A stretch of DNA of 64,000 nucleotides, from assembly GCA_963742105.1 (NCBI GenBank), contig CAVUKN010000007.1:1426001-1490000 (forward strand), given 5' to 3'. The notes beneath the pieces were generated by a model. That model did no database searches, was not told where the DNA came from, and saw only the letters and a list, made by a program, of their open reading frames with translations. Each line of letters opens with the position of its first letter. Positions within the stretch are counted from its first letter, which is position 1. This stretch comes from Gp6-AA40 sp963742105 (GTDB taxonomy: Bacteria; Acidobacteriota; Vicinamibacteria; Vicinamibacterales; UBA2999). Of the stretch, positions 1-9,792 are shown piece after piece. Made by a program: the position numbers and the translations under genes.

Positions 1-620
1 GATGATGCCGCCGCCGGACAGCGCCTTCTGCGGCGTACCACTGGCTGCGTCATGTCGATGTAGCCGCCGAACATCAGACGGAAGCTGAGGATCGGCCCAA
101 GGCTGCCGGCGTCGATCATCTGCTTGGCCCGGCGCACTTCGTCGTGGAAGCGGAACTTGAACGCCGTGAACAGCAGCCGTTGCGCCCGCTTCGCGCGCGA
201 GCGACATCTCCTCCGCCTGCGCTCACGGAGATCGCCAGCGGCTTTTCGCACAGCACGTGCACGCCAGCCTCGCAGCAGGTCGATGGTGATGTCCCGATGA
301 CGTCGACGGCACGGTGCACAGACTCACACCGTCGAGCCGTTCATTGGCCAGCAGCTCCCGATGCGATGCGATAGGCGCGGCCGCCGCATTCGCGCGGCGA
401 ACCGCTCGGCCCGATCGAGCGAGCGTGTCGACGAACCCGACGAGCTCCACGTCGGGATTGGCGCGATACGAATCCAGGTGCCAGCGTCCCATCTGTCCGC
501 AGCCGACGATGCCGATGCGCACCTTCGGCGTCGCATTGCCGGCCCGGGTCCCGCGCTGGGACGGGTGGCCGCCGCGGCGATCGGCTGCGGTCGAGCCGGC
601 GCCGCCGCACCCGTCGCCAC
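1..620 (-). CDS. Gfo/Idh/MocA-family NAD(P)-dependent oxidoreductase (partial, frameshifted)
   Basis: The N-terminal Rossmann fold is plain: VRIGIVGCGQMGRWHLDSY with the GxGxxG dinucleotide loop, then 'PDVELVGFVD', read near 535-440. Further on, 'AGVHVLCEKPLAIS' (near 280-230) is the conserved EKP motif of the family, and 'AKQMIDAGSLGPILS' follows near 125-80. These pieces lie in different frames, so at least two indels break the gene, and its C-terminus is beyond base 1. The probable start is GTG at 620, or a later codon just before the Rossmann fold. It sits directly after a DegT aminotransferase; such pairs make 3-amino sugars from UDP-sugars, with the oxidoreductase supplying the 3-keto substrate. 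Substrate is not determinable from the sequence. Confidence 0.8.
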
Positions 621-1894
621 GCTCGCACGCGCCTGACAGCTTCGCGACGGCGCTGCTGGCGACGACCGACGCGACGCGTTCGACGTAATCGAGGCTCGCG
701 ACTCTCGTCGAGCGGAATGCAGACCAGGTGCTGCAGGCTCCTCTTCGGCAATCGGACACAGGCCCTCGCGGTATTCGTAGGTGACGCCCGGGTTGGTCGT
801 GAACGGCCACTCTGAATCGCCGTAGGTCTTCTTTGCGGTCAGCGATTCGGAGCAGAGGTAGATCGGCTTGCCGGTGTACCCGGCCGAGCACCCAGATCTT
901 CTGCTCGATCATCTCCGCGGCGAGCGCCTCGGCCGACACGCCGTCGACGCGCATCGGATAGAGCCAGTAGGAGTGCTTCGCCCCCGGCGTGACGGGCGCC
1001 GGCTCGACGCCGTCGATGCCGCGACAGCAGGCCGTCAGCTGTCTCGCCGAGCTCACGCCGCTTCGCGACGACGCCTGGACTTTCTCGAGCTGCACCAGGC
1101 CGACGGCGCCGACCAGTTCCGTCATCCGGTAGTTGGGCGCGTGAAACAGATACGCCCGGGCTCCCCAGCCCTTGCGCGCGTACCCCTTGTCGGCGAACAA
1201 CTTCATCCGCTCGTAGTAGGCCGGAGTTCGAGGTGATCGTCATGCCACCGTCGCCGGTGGTCATGTGCTTCGACTGCTGGAAGCTGAAGCAGCCGATGTC
1301 GCCGATCGTGCCGACCAGCGCGCCCTTGTATTCGGTCCAGTGCGCCTGCGAGCAGTCTTCGATCAGCGGCAATTTGTGCCGCGCCGCGACGGCCGCCATC
1401 GCATCCATGTCGCACGGGTTGCCGAACAGATGCACGACGATGATCGCCCTGGTGCGCGGCGTGATGCGCTGCTCCACCGACGCCGGATCCATGTTGTAGG
1501 TGCGATCGATGTCGGCAAAGACGGGAATCGCGCCCTGGCTGATGATCGGAATGATCGTGCCCATGTCGGTGATCGGCGCCGTGATCACCTCGTCGCCGGG
1601 GTTCAGATCGAGCGCACCGAGCGCGATGTGAATGGCGGCCGTGCCCGACGTCGACGCCACGCCGTACGGAACGCCGTAGGCGAAGGCGAAACTTCCGTTC
1701 GAGATCGCGCACCATCTGACGCCGTCGATGCAGCAGAGGTTCTGCGTGAGCAGCGCTTCGCGAAGCTTCTTGAGTTCGCGGTAGTCGAATGGAGCGCGGC
1801 CTCCTGGCGATCCAGCCATCATCTGCTGGCACATCACGTCGAGAGCCGCTTGTCGAACCTGTGAACGCACGCGCCGTAAGGCGTCTTTAATCAT
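620..1894 (-). CDS. DegT/DnrJ/EryC1/StrS-family sugar aminotransferase (frameshifted)
   Basis: PLP-dependent aminotransferase acting on keto-sugar nucleotides. Reading from 1894: 'GVASTSGTAAIHIAL' (cofactor phosphate region), 'VVHLFGNPCDMDAM', 'PLIEDCSQAHWTEYKG' (Asp contacting the pyridine ring) and 'FSFQQSKHMTTGDGG', where the Lys in SKHMTTG is the expected Schiff-base residue. After about 1215 the frame changes and continues as 'MKLFADKGYARKGWGARAYL...NYRMTELVGAVGL', the normal C-terminal half. More indels follow near 1070 and 850-700. The corrected length of about 420 residues fits the family. The C-terminal frame runs without a stop into the oxidoreductase next door; I assume the stop was lost to an indel. 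It belongs to the polysaccharide cluster and starts 34 bases after the glycosyltransferase stop. Confidence 0.85.
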
Positions 1895-1927
1895 GAGAAA
1901 AATCCGTGGAATCTGCTGCGTGGCCGG

Positions 1928-3089
1928 CTACCCGCCGACCAGCGACCTCAACGTGTTCTTGACCGGCTTCGGGAGGCCGCGCGCCGCCCTCCGCAACTGA
2001 CGATGGAGCCGGACGCCGACTGGCAGTCGGAACGCGCCGGCAGATTCGAGCTCGAGCACTCGCGCGTAGTAGCTCGCCTCGAGGGTGTCGACTTTGCTGC
2101 GTTCGAATCGCTCGACGCTGCTCCGCGCGTGCTGTCGCGTGACGCGCCGGAGGTTCCCGTCCGTGCACGCGGCCCGGAGAGCACCGGCGAGAGCCACCGG
2201 ATTCTCGTAGTCCGACACGAGCAGCCCGTTCGTCTCCGTCGACAATCAATTCGTCGTGCGCCGGAATCGCCGACGCAACCACCACTGCCCCGCAGGCGAG
2301 CGCTTCAACGAGGACGACATGGAACGCCTCCGTCCGGCTCGGCATGCAGCTGCAATCGCCCCACGAGTGGTAGAGGGCCAGCTTGTCGTTGGCAACGGCA
2401 CCGACGAGGAAACAGCGATCGGTCACGCCTTCTTCGGCCGCAATCCGCTCGTAGTCGGCAGTCGGTCCCGGTCCGATGGCCAGCAGGCAATACTCCGGAC
2501 CGAGCACGCGAAGACTGCGGATCAGGGTCTCGATGTTCTTCTCAGGAGATTTGCGGCCGACTTGAACGATCTTGTATTTGAACGGATAGCGCAGGGAGAG
2601 ATCGGCGACGTCCGCGGCGGGATACGGACGCATTTCGGTGAAATCGATGCGATTCGGCAAATCCCACAGGAACTCGTCGCGGGTGAATCGTGTGGCAACG
2701 AGCCGCTTCGCCGTCGCCGACACGCTTAGCACGACGTCGGCGTCCACGATCGACTGATCCAGGTGCGAGGGGCGCGCGTCGTGGACCGAGACCACCACCG
2801 GAATGCCGGTCGTCTTCGCCGCAACGGCCATCTCACAGGGATGCGCGCCCCCGTAGGCACGAACGACATCGATGTGCAATTCACGCAGACGCTGTGACAG
2901 CTGCTCGACCGGCGTGGGGATGATCGAGACGCCAGCGCGGGTTTCCTTCCGGCGTTCGTAGGGAGCGAGCGAATACACCTCGTCGAAGAACCCGCGCGGG
3001 TTGAAGTAATCCTTCAGCCAGCTTTCGGTGAATCCGGTCGACAGATACAGGTCGATCGGATCGTTCGGAATGATCGCTAACCGACGCAT
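1928..3089 (-). CDS. GT4-type glycosyltransferase (group 1)
   Basis: Retaining GT-B glycosyltransferase, likely adding a sugar to the exported polysaccharide at the inner face of the membrane. The donor-binding half has 'YKIVQVGRKSPEKNIETLI', then 'GDCSCMPSRTEAFHVVLVEALACGAVVVAS', which contains the E-x7-E signature of GT4. One frameshift near 2245 separates this from the C-terminal stretch 'TNGLLVSDYENPVALAGAL', so the corrected protein is about 387 residues, normal for the family. I chose ATG at 3089 (MRRLAIIP) over the in-frame TTG at 3104. It starts two bases after the presumed ABC ATPase stop (3091), suggesting translational coupling. Acceptor and donor sugars are unknown. Confidence 0.85.
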
Positions 3090-3090
3090 C

Positions 3091-4390
3091 TCACGCCTCG
3101 GCAAGCGTGTCCACCGATTCGGACACGGGAACCATGGACCACTCCGAGCGAACGGCGAAATGCCCCTGGCCCGGCAGCAGCGATCTCACCGGTGCCGAAA
3201 AAGTCCGCCGCCTCGACGCGGAACGACAGGGCGTCTTCCACCGTGTCGAAGTCGATGCGTTGAATCCGGCTGCCCATCGCGACCATCACCGTGTACTCCC
3301 CCGGCGCCAGTGCCACGCCGCGCACGCGACACGTCAGCGTTCCCTTGCCACTCATTCGCCATCTGAAGTCGCTGCTGATACCGGGCTCCGACGGTGAAGA
3401 CGCGATCTCCAAGCGGTGAATGAATGCCCAGGACGGCGTTGTCGAGCACGGCGTCGCCAGTGTCGTAGGCGATTTCGAATACCAGGTCCTCTCCCGGCTT
3501 GACGCTCTCGCTATACGGCGAATGTCGGTCGTTGCTGAGGAGCCCGATAGACTGCACCACGGGCGTCGAATCCTTCGTCCGGCCGGGATGGTTCGCCAGG
3601 TCCACCAGCCCGGACCGGCGAGTGGAGACGGACGACAGGTAATGCTCCGAGGCATCGAGCGCTGATCCGCTGAACACCACCTCACCGTTCGCCAGCACGA
3701 TGCCGGTCGTGCACAGGTTCTGGATCGCCGCCATGTTGTGGCTCACGAACAGAATCGTGCGCCCCTGCTTGGCGACGTCTCCCATCTTGCCCAGGCACTT
3801 CTTCTGGAACGCCGCGTCGCCGACCGCGAGCACCTCGTCGACGATCAGGATCTCCGGTTCGAGGTGGGCGGCCACGGCGAACGCCAGGCGGACGTACATG
3901 CCGCTCGAATAGCGCTTGACGGGCGTGTCGATGAACTGACCGATGCCGGAGAAATCGACGATCTCGTCGAACTTGCGATCGATTTCCGCCGAACGCATCC
4001 CCATGATCGCGCCGTTCAGGTAGATGTTCTCCCGGCCGGTCAACTCGGGGTTGAATCCGGTGCCCGACCTCGAGCAGCGAGCCCAGTCGTCCGTAGATTT
4101 CGGCCCGTCCCGTCGTCGGCACCGTGATTCGCGACAGCACCTTGAGGAGCGTGCTCTTGCCGGCGCCGTTCCGGCCGATCAGGCCGAGCACTTCGCCGCG
4201 CTTGACGTCGAGGGAGATGTTCTTCAGCGCCCAGAACTCGGTTGGCCCCGCACTGGCCTCGGTGCGGCGACTGACCAGGCGATTGAAGACCATGGACGAT
4301 GTGATCGCGCAGCGTGTCGTGCCGCTGCTGGATCGCCCCGATCTCGTACCGCTTGCTGAGGCCGTCGATGCGAATGGCGAGGTCACCCAT
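3091..4390 (-). CDS. wzt: Polysaccharide ABC exporter ATP-binding protein, Wzt-like (frameshifted)
   Basis: ATPase of an ABC-dependent O-antigen/capsule exporter. From 4390: MGDLAIRIDGLSKRY, then after a frameshift near 4290 'LGLIGRNGAGKSTLLKVLS' (Walker A), then after another near 4065 'VKRYSSGMYVRLAFAVAAH' (signature region) and 'EILIVDEVLAVGDAAFQKKC' (Walker B and D-loop, with the AVGD typical of Wzt/TagH proteins). A C-terminal extension of about 180 residues contains 'GEYTVMVAMGSRIQRIDF', like the carbohydrate-binding domain of Wzt that recognises the chain end. Another indel near 3365 interrupts it. The last residues probably read in the frame that stops at 3091. Start overlaps the permease stop (TGATG). 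Known role is from the family; the glycan is unknown. Confidence 0.88.
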
Positions 4391-5254
4391 CAGACGACGT
4401 CCGCGAAGGTCTGCTCGGTCTGACGGAAGTAGATCGACTCCGCCGACCAGCAGCACCACCACCACCGCGCCGCTGACCGCCATCAACCGGAGATCCGGGC
4501 TGGCCGTGCCCAGCAGCGACCAGCGGAAGCCCTCGATGACACCGGCCATCGGATTCAGGCTGTAGAGCAGCCGCCATCGCTCCGGAACCACACTGGCGGG
4601 ATAGGCGACCGGCGACACGTACAGCCACACCTGAAGGAGAAACGGGATGACGACCGCCACGTCCCGGTACTTCACGCACAGCGCCGACAGCCACAGCGAC
4701 ACCGCGAGTGCCGTCACGACGCTCATCAGCAGGAACAGTGGCAGCGCAGGAGCGGCCACCCCGGGACGATGCGGTAATACGCCATCATCGACCAGCAGAA
4801 TGCGCGAACGTCACCACGAAGTCGACAATCGGCGCGAGAACGGCGGCAACCGGTATCGCCAGCCGCGGGAAATACACCTTGGTGACGAGACCGGCGTTGT
4901 TGACGAGGCTCGTCCCACTTCGACCGATGGCCTGCGAGAAGTAGGTCCACGGCAACAGCGCGGCAAATGCAAAAATCGGATAGGGCACCCCGTCGGACGG
5001 CAATGCCCGACAGGCGACTGAACAGCAGCGTGAAGATCAGCATCGTCACGAGCGGCTGAAGAACCGCCCAGCCGATGCCAATCGCGGTCTGCTTGTAGCG
5101 GACCTTGACGTCGCGCCAGGCGAGGAAATACACGAGTTCCCACGACCGGTACAGCGACATCAGGTCGAGGTCGATGAACCCGCGCGATGGCTCGAATGAC
5201 GACCGTCGGTGCCGACGACGCCGCGTAGCCGGGCATTCCGCTGGCGCTGCTCAT
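4389..5254 (-). CDS. wzm: Polysaccharide ABC exporter permease, Wzm-like (frameshifted)
   Basis: Integral membrane half of the Wzm/Wzt exporter (ABC-2 type). Pieces in order: MSSASGMPGYAASSAPTVV from ATG 5254, then 'SLYRSWELVYFLAWRDVKVR' and 'AIGIGWAVLQPLVTMLIFTL', then 'LLPWTYFSQAIGRSGTSLVN...KVYFPRLAIPVAAV' and finally 'WLSALCVKYRDVAVVIPFLL' and 'SLNPMAGVIEGFRWSLLG'. These are hallmark stretches of O-antigen permeases: the RDVKVRYKQ entry helix, the VYFPR loop, the KYRDV motif and the NPMAGVIEGFR motif. At least three frameshifts break the frame (near 5185, 5000 and 4790). Corrected length is about 288 residues. It ends in a TGATG overlap with the ATPase start, as expected for a two-gene transporter. 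Confidence 0.88.
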
Positions 5255-5303
5255 CTCGAGGAACCCGTCGCGTGGACATCGACGCTGACCAACGCATCAC
5301 CGA

Positions 5304-6471
5304 TCATTGACGGGCAGCGACAGCCGCTCCACCCGAACCGAGCAGATTGGCGCGGTGCAGCAATACGGACACGATTCCGGCCGGCTGCGTGTCCGTCACC
5401 GTACGGACTCGGCGCACGGATGCCGAGGGTCGACGTGGCGGCGACGCAAGGATGCTCGCCGCGGTCTCGACGATGCGATGGCCGATCGGTGCCCACCAGC
5501 GTGACCAGTCCGGTCGCCAGCCCCTCCGGCCGCTCGGTCGTATCGCGCATGACGAGCACCGGAATCTGGAACGCCGGCGCTTCTTCCTGAATCCCACCGG
5601 AGTCGGTCAGCACCAGCGTCCGACCGCTTCATCAGGTGCACGAGCGACAGGTAGTCGAGCGGCTCGATCAGGCTGACGTTGGGGACATCGGACAGCAGGC
5701 TCATCACCGGCTGTCGCACGTTCGGATTCAGGTGCACCGGATACACGAAGTGGACATCCTCGTCGGCGAACCGGCAGGCGAGATCGCGGATGGCGAGGCA
5801 CAGTTCACGAAACGGGCGTGCCGAAGCTCTCACGACGATGCGCGGTGATCAGCACCAGGCGGCGGTCCTGCGGAACCGCCGCGAGCGGACCTGCGTCCCA
5901 CTGATAGTCGCGATCGGCGACGTCGTACAGCGCATCGATCACCGTGTTGCCGGTGACGTGGATGTCGCCGGTCCGGACAACCTTCGGCCAGCAGCGCGTC
6001 GCGTGCGCGATCGGTCGGCGCGAAGTAGGCATCGGCGACCAGATCGGCGATCCGCCGGTTGATCTCCTCCGGGATACGGCTGCCGACTTGTCTCCGGTGC
6101 GCAGTCCCGCTTCGACGTGACCGAACGCCGCACCGCGATAGAACGCCTCCATCGCGGCGACGAACACCGTGGTCGTGTCTCCCTGCGCGAGGACCCAGTC
6201 CGGCTTCACCTCGGCGACGACCGCGTCGAGCGCCGTGAACAGCCTCGCCGTCAACTGCGGCAGACTGCTGATCGGCTTCCATCAGGTCGAGGTCGTAGTC
6301 CGGCATCAGGCCAAACAGATCCATGCACCTGATCGAGCATCTGTCGATGCTGACCGACCGAGCAGACCACCGAACGGATCTGCGCCTGGATAGCGCTCCA
6401 GCTCCTTGATGACCGGCGCCATCTTGATGGCCTCCGGCCTGGTGCCAAACACAGATGAGGACGGTGATCAT
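5304..6471 (-). CDS. wecB: UDP-N-acetylglucosamine 2-epimerase, WecB-like (frameshifted)
   Basis: Non-hydrolysing UDP-GlcNAc 2-epimerase giving UDP-ManNAc (or a 2,3-diamino analogue) for the glycan. The start is ATG 6471 (MITVLICV). One indel later the standard 'GTRPEAIKMAPVIKEL' appears, then 'GQHRQMLDQ', 'WVLAQGDTTTVFVAAMEA', 'GHVEAGLRTGDK', 'PEEINRRIADLVADAYFAPT', 'VTGNTVIDAL', 'LITAHRRESFG', 'LTDSGGIQEEAP', 'VLVMRDTTERPEG' and 'NPYGDG'. All are WecB landmarks, including the catalytic-site HRRE. Six or more frameshifts lie inside. The C-terminus most plausibly ends at 5304 (…AVAARQ). The ABC permease starts 49 bases downstream. Confidence 0.88.
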
Positions 6472-6509
6472 GAACAGGTGGTGCGAGGGCGGACCGGGAA
6501 CCGGTCGCG

Positions 6510-8493
6510 TCAGGCGTTGCCCCCCCGCGCGAGATCGGCCGCCGTGTCCAGCTGACGGGTCGGGGATCTCGATGCGGGCCAGGGTTCGGTGAACCTGCGT
6601 CTCGTGCCGGCCGTTGTGATAGCCGATATTCAGAGACCTCAGGAGCCGTTGGATGGCTTCGGCATCGCCGGCACGTGCGGCAGTTTCGAGCGTGCCACGG
6701 CACTGCGCAGACTGTGACCAGTCGTGGTTCAGCGCGCCGACCACGAAGATTTTCGGATGCTTGGTGCTGCGAGCGCCCTGCTCACCGTCGATGAGCAGCT
6801 CCTCGTCGAGCTTCTCGCCCGGACGCAGGCCGGTGAACTCGATCGAGATGTCCTTGTCCGGAACGAGGCCGGAGAGTTCGATGAGATTGCGCGCCAGGTC
6901 GACGATCTTGACCTGGTCACCCATGTCGAGGAGGAAGATCTCGCCCTTCGCGCCCGAGCGACCCGGCCTGGATCACCAGCTGCACCGCTTCCGGAATGGT
7001 CATGAAGTATCGCGTGACGTCCGGATGCGTCACCGTGATGTTCTTGCCCTGACGGATCTGCCGCTGGAAGATCGGGACCACGCTGGCGCGGCTGCCAAGC
7101 ACGTTGCCGAACCGCACACAGCAGAAGCGCGTGGCGTCCGACGACGACGCCAGGCTCTGGATGATCATCTCGGCGACGCGCTTCGACGCCCCCATCGTGT
7201 TCGAGGGATTCACCGCCTTGTCGGTCGAGACGAAGACGAACACCTCGACGCCCCACTCCTTGGAGAGCTCGGCGACGTTCCGGGTGCCCATCACGTTGTT
7301 CAGAATCGCTTCGGCCGGGTAGTGCTCCATCAGCGGCACGTGCTTGTAGGCGGCCGCGTGGAAGACGACCTCAGGCTGTGTACCGACGGAAGACGCTTCT
7401 CCAGCACGTCGCGATTGCGGATGTCCGCGATGACCTCGACCACCGCCTCGAATTCCTCGCGGATCTCGCAGGTAATCTCGTAGAGATTGTTCTCGTCCTT
7501 GTCGAGCAGGATCAGCTGCGACGGCTGGAACCGGCGCAACTGGCGCACCAGTTCCGACCCGATCGAGCCGCCGGCGCCGGTGATCAGAATCCGCTTGTTG
7601 CCGTAAATCGAGCGCGAGCTCCGTCGATGTCCTGCGGATGGGTGATGCTGTGGCGGCCGAGCAGCGCTTCCATGCTGACCGGCCGCAGCTGGCCCTGTGG
7701 CGACACCTGGCCCGAAATGACCTCGTCGAGGGTCGGCAGCGATGACGTCTTGACGTTCAGACTTGTCGCACTGCGCGATGACACGCTGGATCTCGACCTT
7801 CGGCGCACTCGGCATGCACAGGACGACTTCGTTGACGCGGGAGCTCGCGAACGACCCGTTCCAGGTCCTGCATGGTCCCGAGCACACGGGGTCCCGCCAA
7901 TCCGGCGGCCTTTCAATTCCCTGTCGTCGTCGAGGAACCCGACGACTTCGAAGTCGCTGCTCCGCAGCTCACGCAACACGTGCAGACCCGGCTCCCCCGC
8001 ACCCACGATCAGCACGCGCGTGCGGCCGGCGGCCGCCGTGGCTGCCGTCGTGACGGGTCGGACGGACGCGCGGGCGTGCAGCAGCCGCCTCGCCATGCGC
8101 CCGCCGGTCATCGCGGCGAATGCGAAGATCGGGTTCAACACCACGACACCGAGCGGGATTGCACCGCCGGTAAAGCTCGGCCCCCACAGGCGCCATACCA
8201 GCGACACCAGGAACGCGACCAGGACCGATCCGGCCAACTGGGCCGCATCCCGCAATCCGAAGAACCGCCAGATCTGCTTGTAGACGCCGACGCCGGCGTT
8301 AACCGACAGCGACAGCAGCACCGCAAACGGCAAGCACCTGCTGGAGCTGGTGTTCCATCAGCGGCGGCAGTTCCCCGTCGAACCGGAACAGATAGGCCGC
8401 CGTTGTCGCCATGGCCACGAGCACGCCATCGACGAACATCTGATTGGTCCTGCTGTAAACAATGCGGCGGGTGAGGGTCAGCAGCTTCTCCAC
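6510..8493 (-). CDS. CapD/FlaA1/WbpM-type membrane nucleoside-diphosphate-sugar dehydratase (frameshifted)
   Basis: Membrane-anchored UDP-sugar 4,6-dehydratase/epimerase that starts diamino- or deoxy-sugar synthesis. The N-terminal half (8493-8100) has four predicted membrane helices. Two Rossmann folds follow: 'RTRVLIVGAGEPGLHVLREL' (about 8010) and 'NKRILITGAGGSIGSELVRQ' (about 7600). Then come 'PLMEHYPAEAILNNVMGT', 'VFVSTDKAVNPSNTMGASKR' with the SxDKAxxPxxxMGxSK catalytic signature of this family, 'RFGNVLGSRASVVPIF', 'DVTRYFMTIPEAVQLV' and 'FTGLRPGEKLDEEL'. Corrected length is about 660 residues, as in WbpM/CapD. Indels lie near 8330, 7880-7740, 7625, 7370, 6960 and in a C-run at 6520. 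The start codon is uncertain: GTG 8493, or upstream after correction. Confidence 0.87.
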
Positions 8494-8693
8494 GTTGTGT
8501 GCATCCAGGGCTACGGTTCGTCGCAGCGCCAGCGCGCTGCGCGACCACCGTTCGAGTCGCTAGGTTCTCCAATGGGTCGACAAACATGTTCGTGTCCTGC
8601 GGTGCCCGCCCCGAAGGAACCACCGGGGGGATTCCGGCAGCTCGAAGAGGCAATTCACGTCAATCTCCAAGTGCTCCGATGCGCCCGCTGAAC

Positions 8694-9784
8694 CTACGGG
8701 ATCACTGCGTATGGAATCGCGGCGACCGTTCCAGGCAGCACGGCCATGATCCCGTACCCGAGGCTCTTCATGGTGCTACCAGGAATGAAGATGATGTCGT
8801 TCGCCTGGACGAGCACGTCCGGCGACTTGCCCGTGAGAATCGCCTTCACGTCCAGCGGGACTTCGGAGCGCTGCCCGGCTTCGTTGTAGCGCACGAGGAG
8901 CCCTTTGCTGAGGCTGGCCGTCCTCATCGGTCCGCCCGCCGCCGCGAGGGCCTGAGTGACCCGGAGTTCCTGCTTCGGCGTCTTTTGAAAGGCTCCGGCG
9001 CGACTCACCTCGCCAACGACGTAAATCGTCTCGACCGGTCGCGGCTTCACGTGAATGACATCTCCACCCTGGATGATCACATTCCGGCTGAGATCGCCAG
9101 TCTCCAGGATCTTTGCGAGATCGACCGTAATCGTCTGCTCACCGCCATCGGCGAGGGGACGCTGAATGGTTGCTTCGTCGCCAGCCGTGGGTTGAGCGCC
9201 ACCGGCCATCGCAATGGCATCGACGATGCGCAACTGCGTGGTGATCTGATATTGGCCAGGCGATCGCACGGCGCCGAGCACGTAGACGGGCTGCGATCGG
9301 TACTCCTTGACAAAGACCGAGACCTGGGGGTTCTTGATGACCTCGGTGCCAAGCATCTGACCAAGCTTCTGCTCCAGTTCGGCAGCCGTCATGCCGGCGG
9401 CACTCACCGCATCGATCAACGGGAGCTTGACGACACCGCTCGCGCTGATCCGGACGGTGTGGCGAAACTCATCGACGCCGAAGACGCCAACTTCGATCAG
9501 GTCTCCCGGTCCCAACTGGTACTCCGCGTTCGCGCGCGGCAGCGCGCTGAACGCCGGCGTTGACCCCTCACCCGCACTAGCCGCCGGCACCTTGGCCGGC
9601 GAAGCCGCTGCTCCGCTCGATGACGCTGGAGTCGTCGGCACTGGCGCGACCGGCGGCGCCGACGATGCCGGCTGAACGGGGACCGGCTGGACCGGTGGCG
9701 GTGACCCGATTGTGCAATCGCCGGCACTGCTCCGATCAGCAGACTGGAAAGCAACCAGAACCCGATGTGACTGATACCCCTCAT
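8694..9784 (-). CDS. wza: Polysaccharide export outer-membrane lipoprotein-family protein, Wza-like
   Basis: Outer-membrane polysaccharide secretin of the Poly_export/SLBB family. The N-terminus MRGISHIGFWLLSSLLIGAV...AIAQ (ATG 9784) is a signal peptide without a lipobox Cys. One frameshift near 9710 leads into a Pro/Ala/Ser-rich linker. The poly-export domain follows ('YQLGPGDLIEVGVFGVDEF...VRISASGVVKLPLI'), then two SLBB domains ('QPVYVLGAVRSPGQYQI' and 'ETIYVVGEVSRAGAFQK') and a C-terminal hydrophobic segment ('YGIMAVLPGTVAAIPYAVI'). GGCAGGG precedes the start and the kinase stop (9793) is only 8 bases upstream, so the pair is co-translated. Works with the Wzc-like protein upstream. Confidence 0.9.
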
Positions 9785-9792
9785 GCCCTGCC

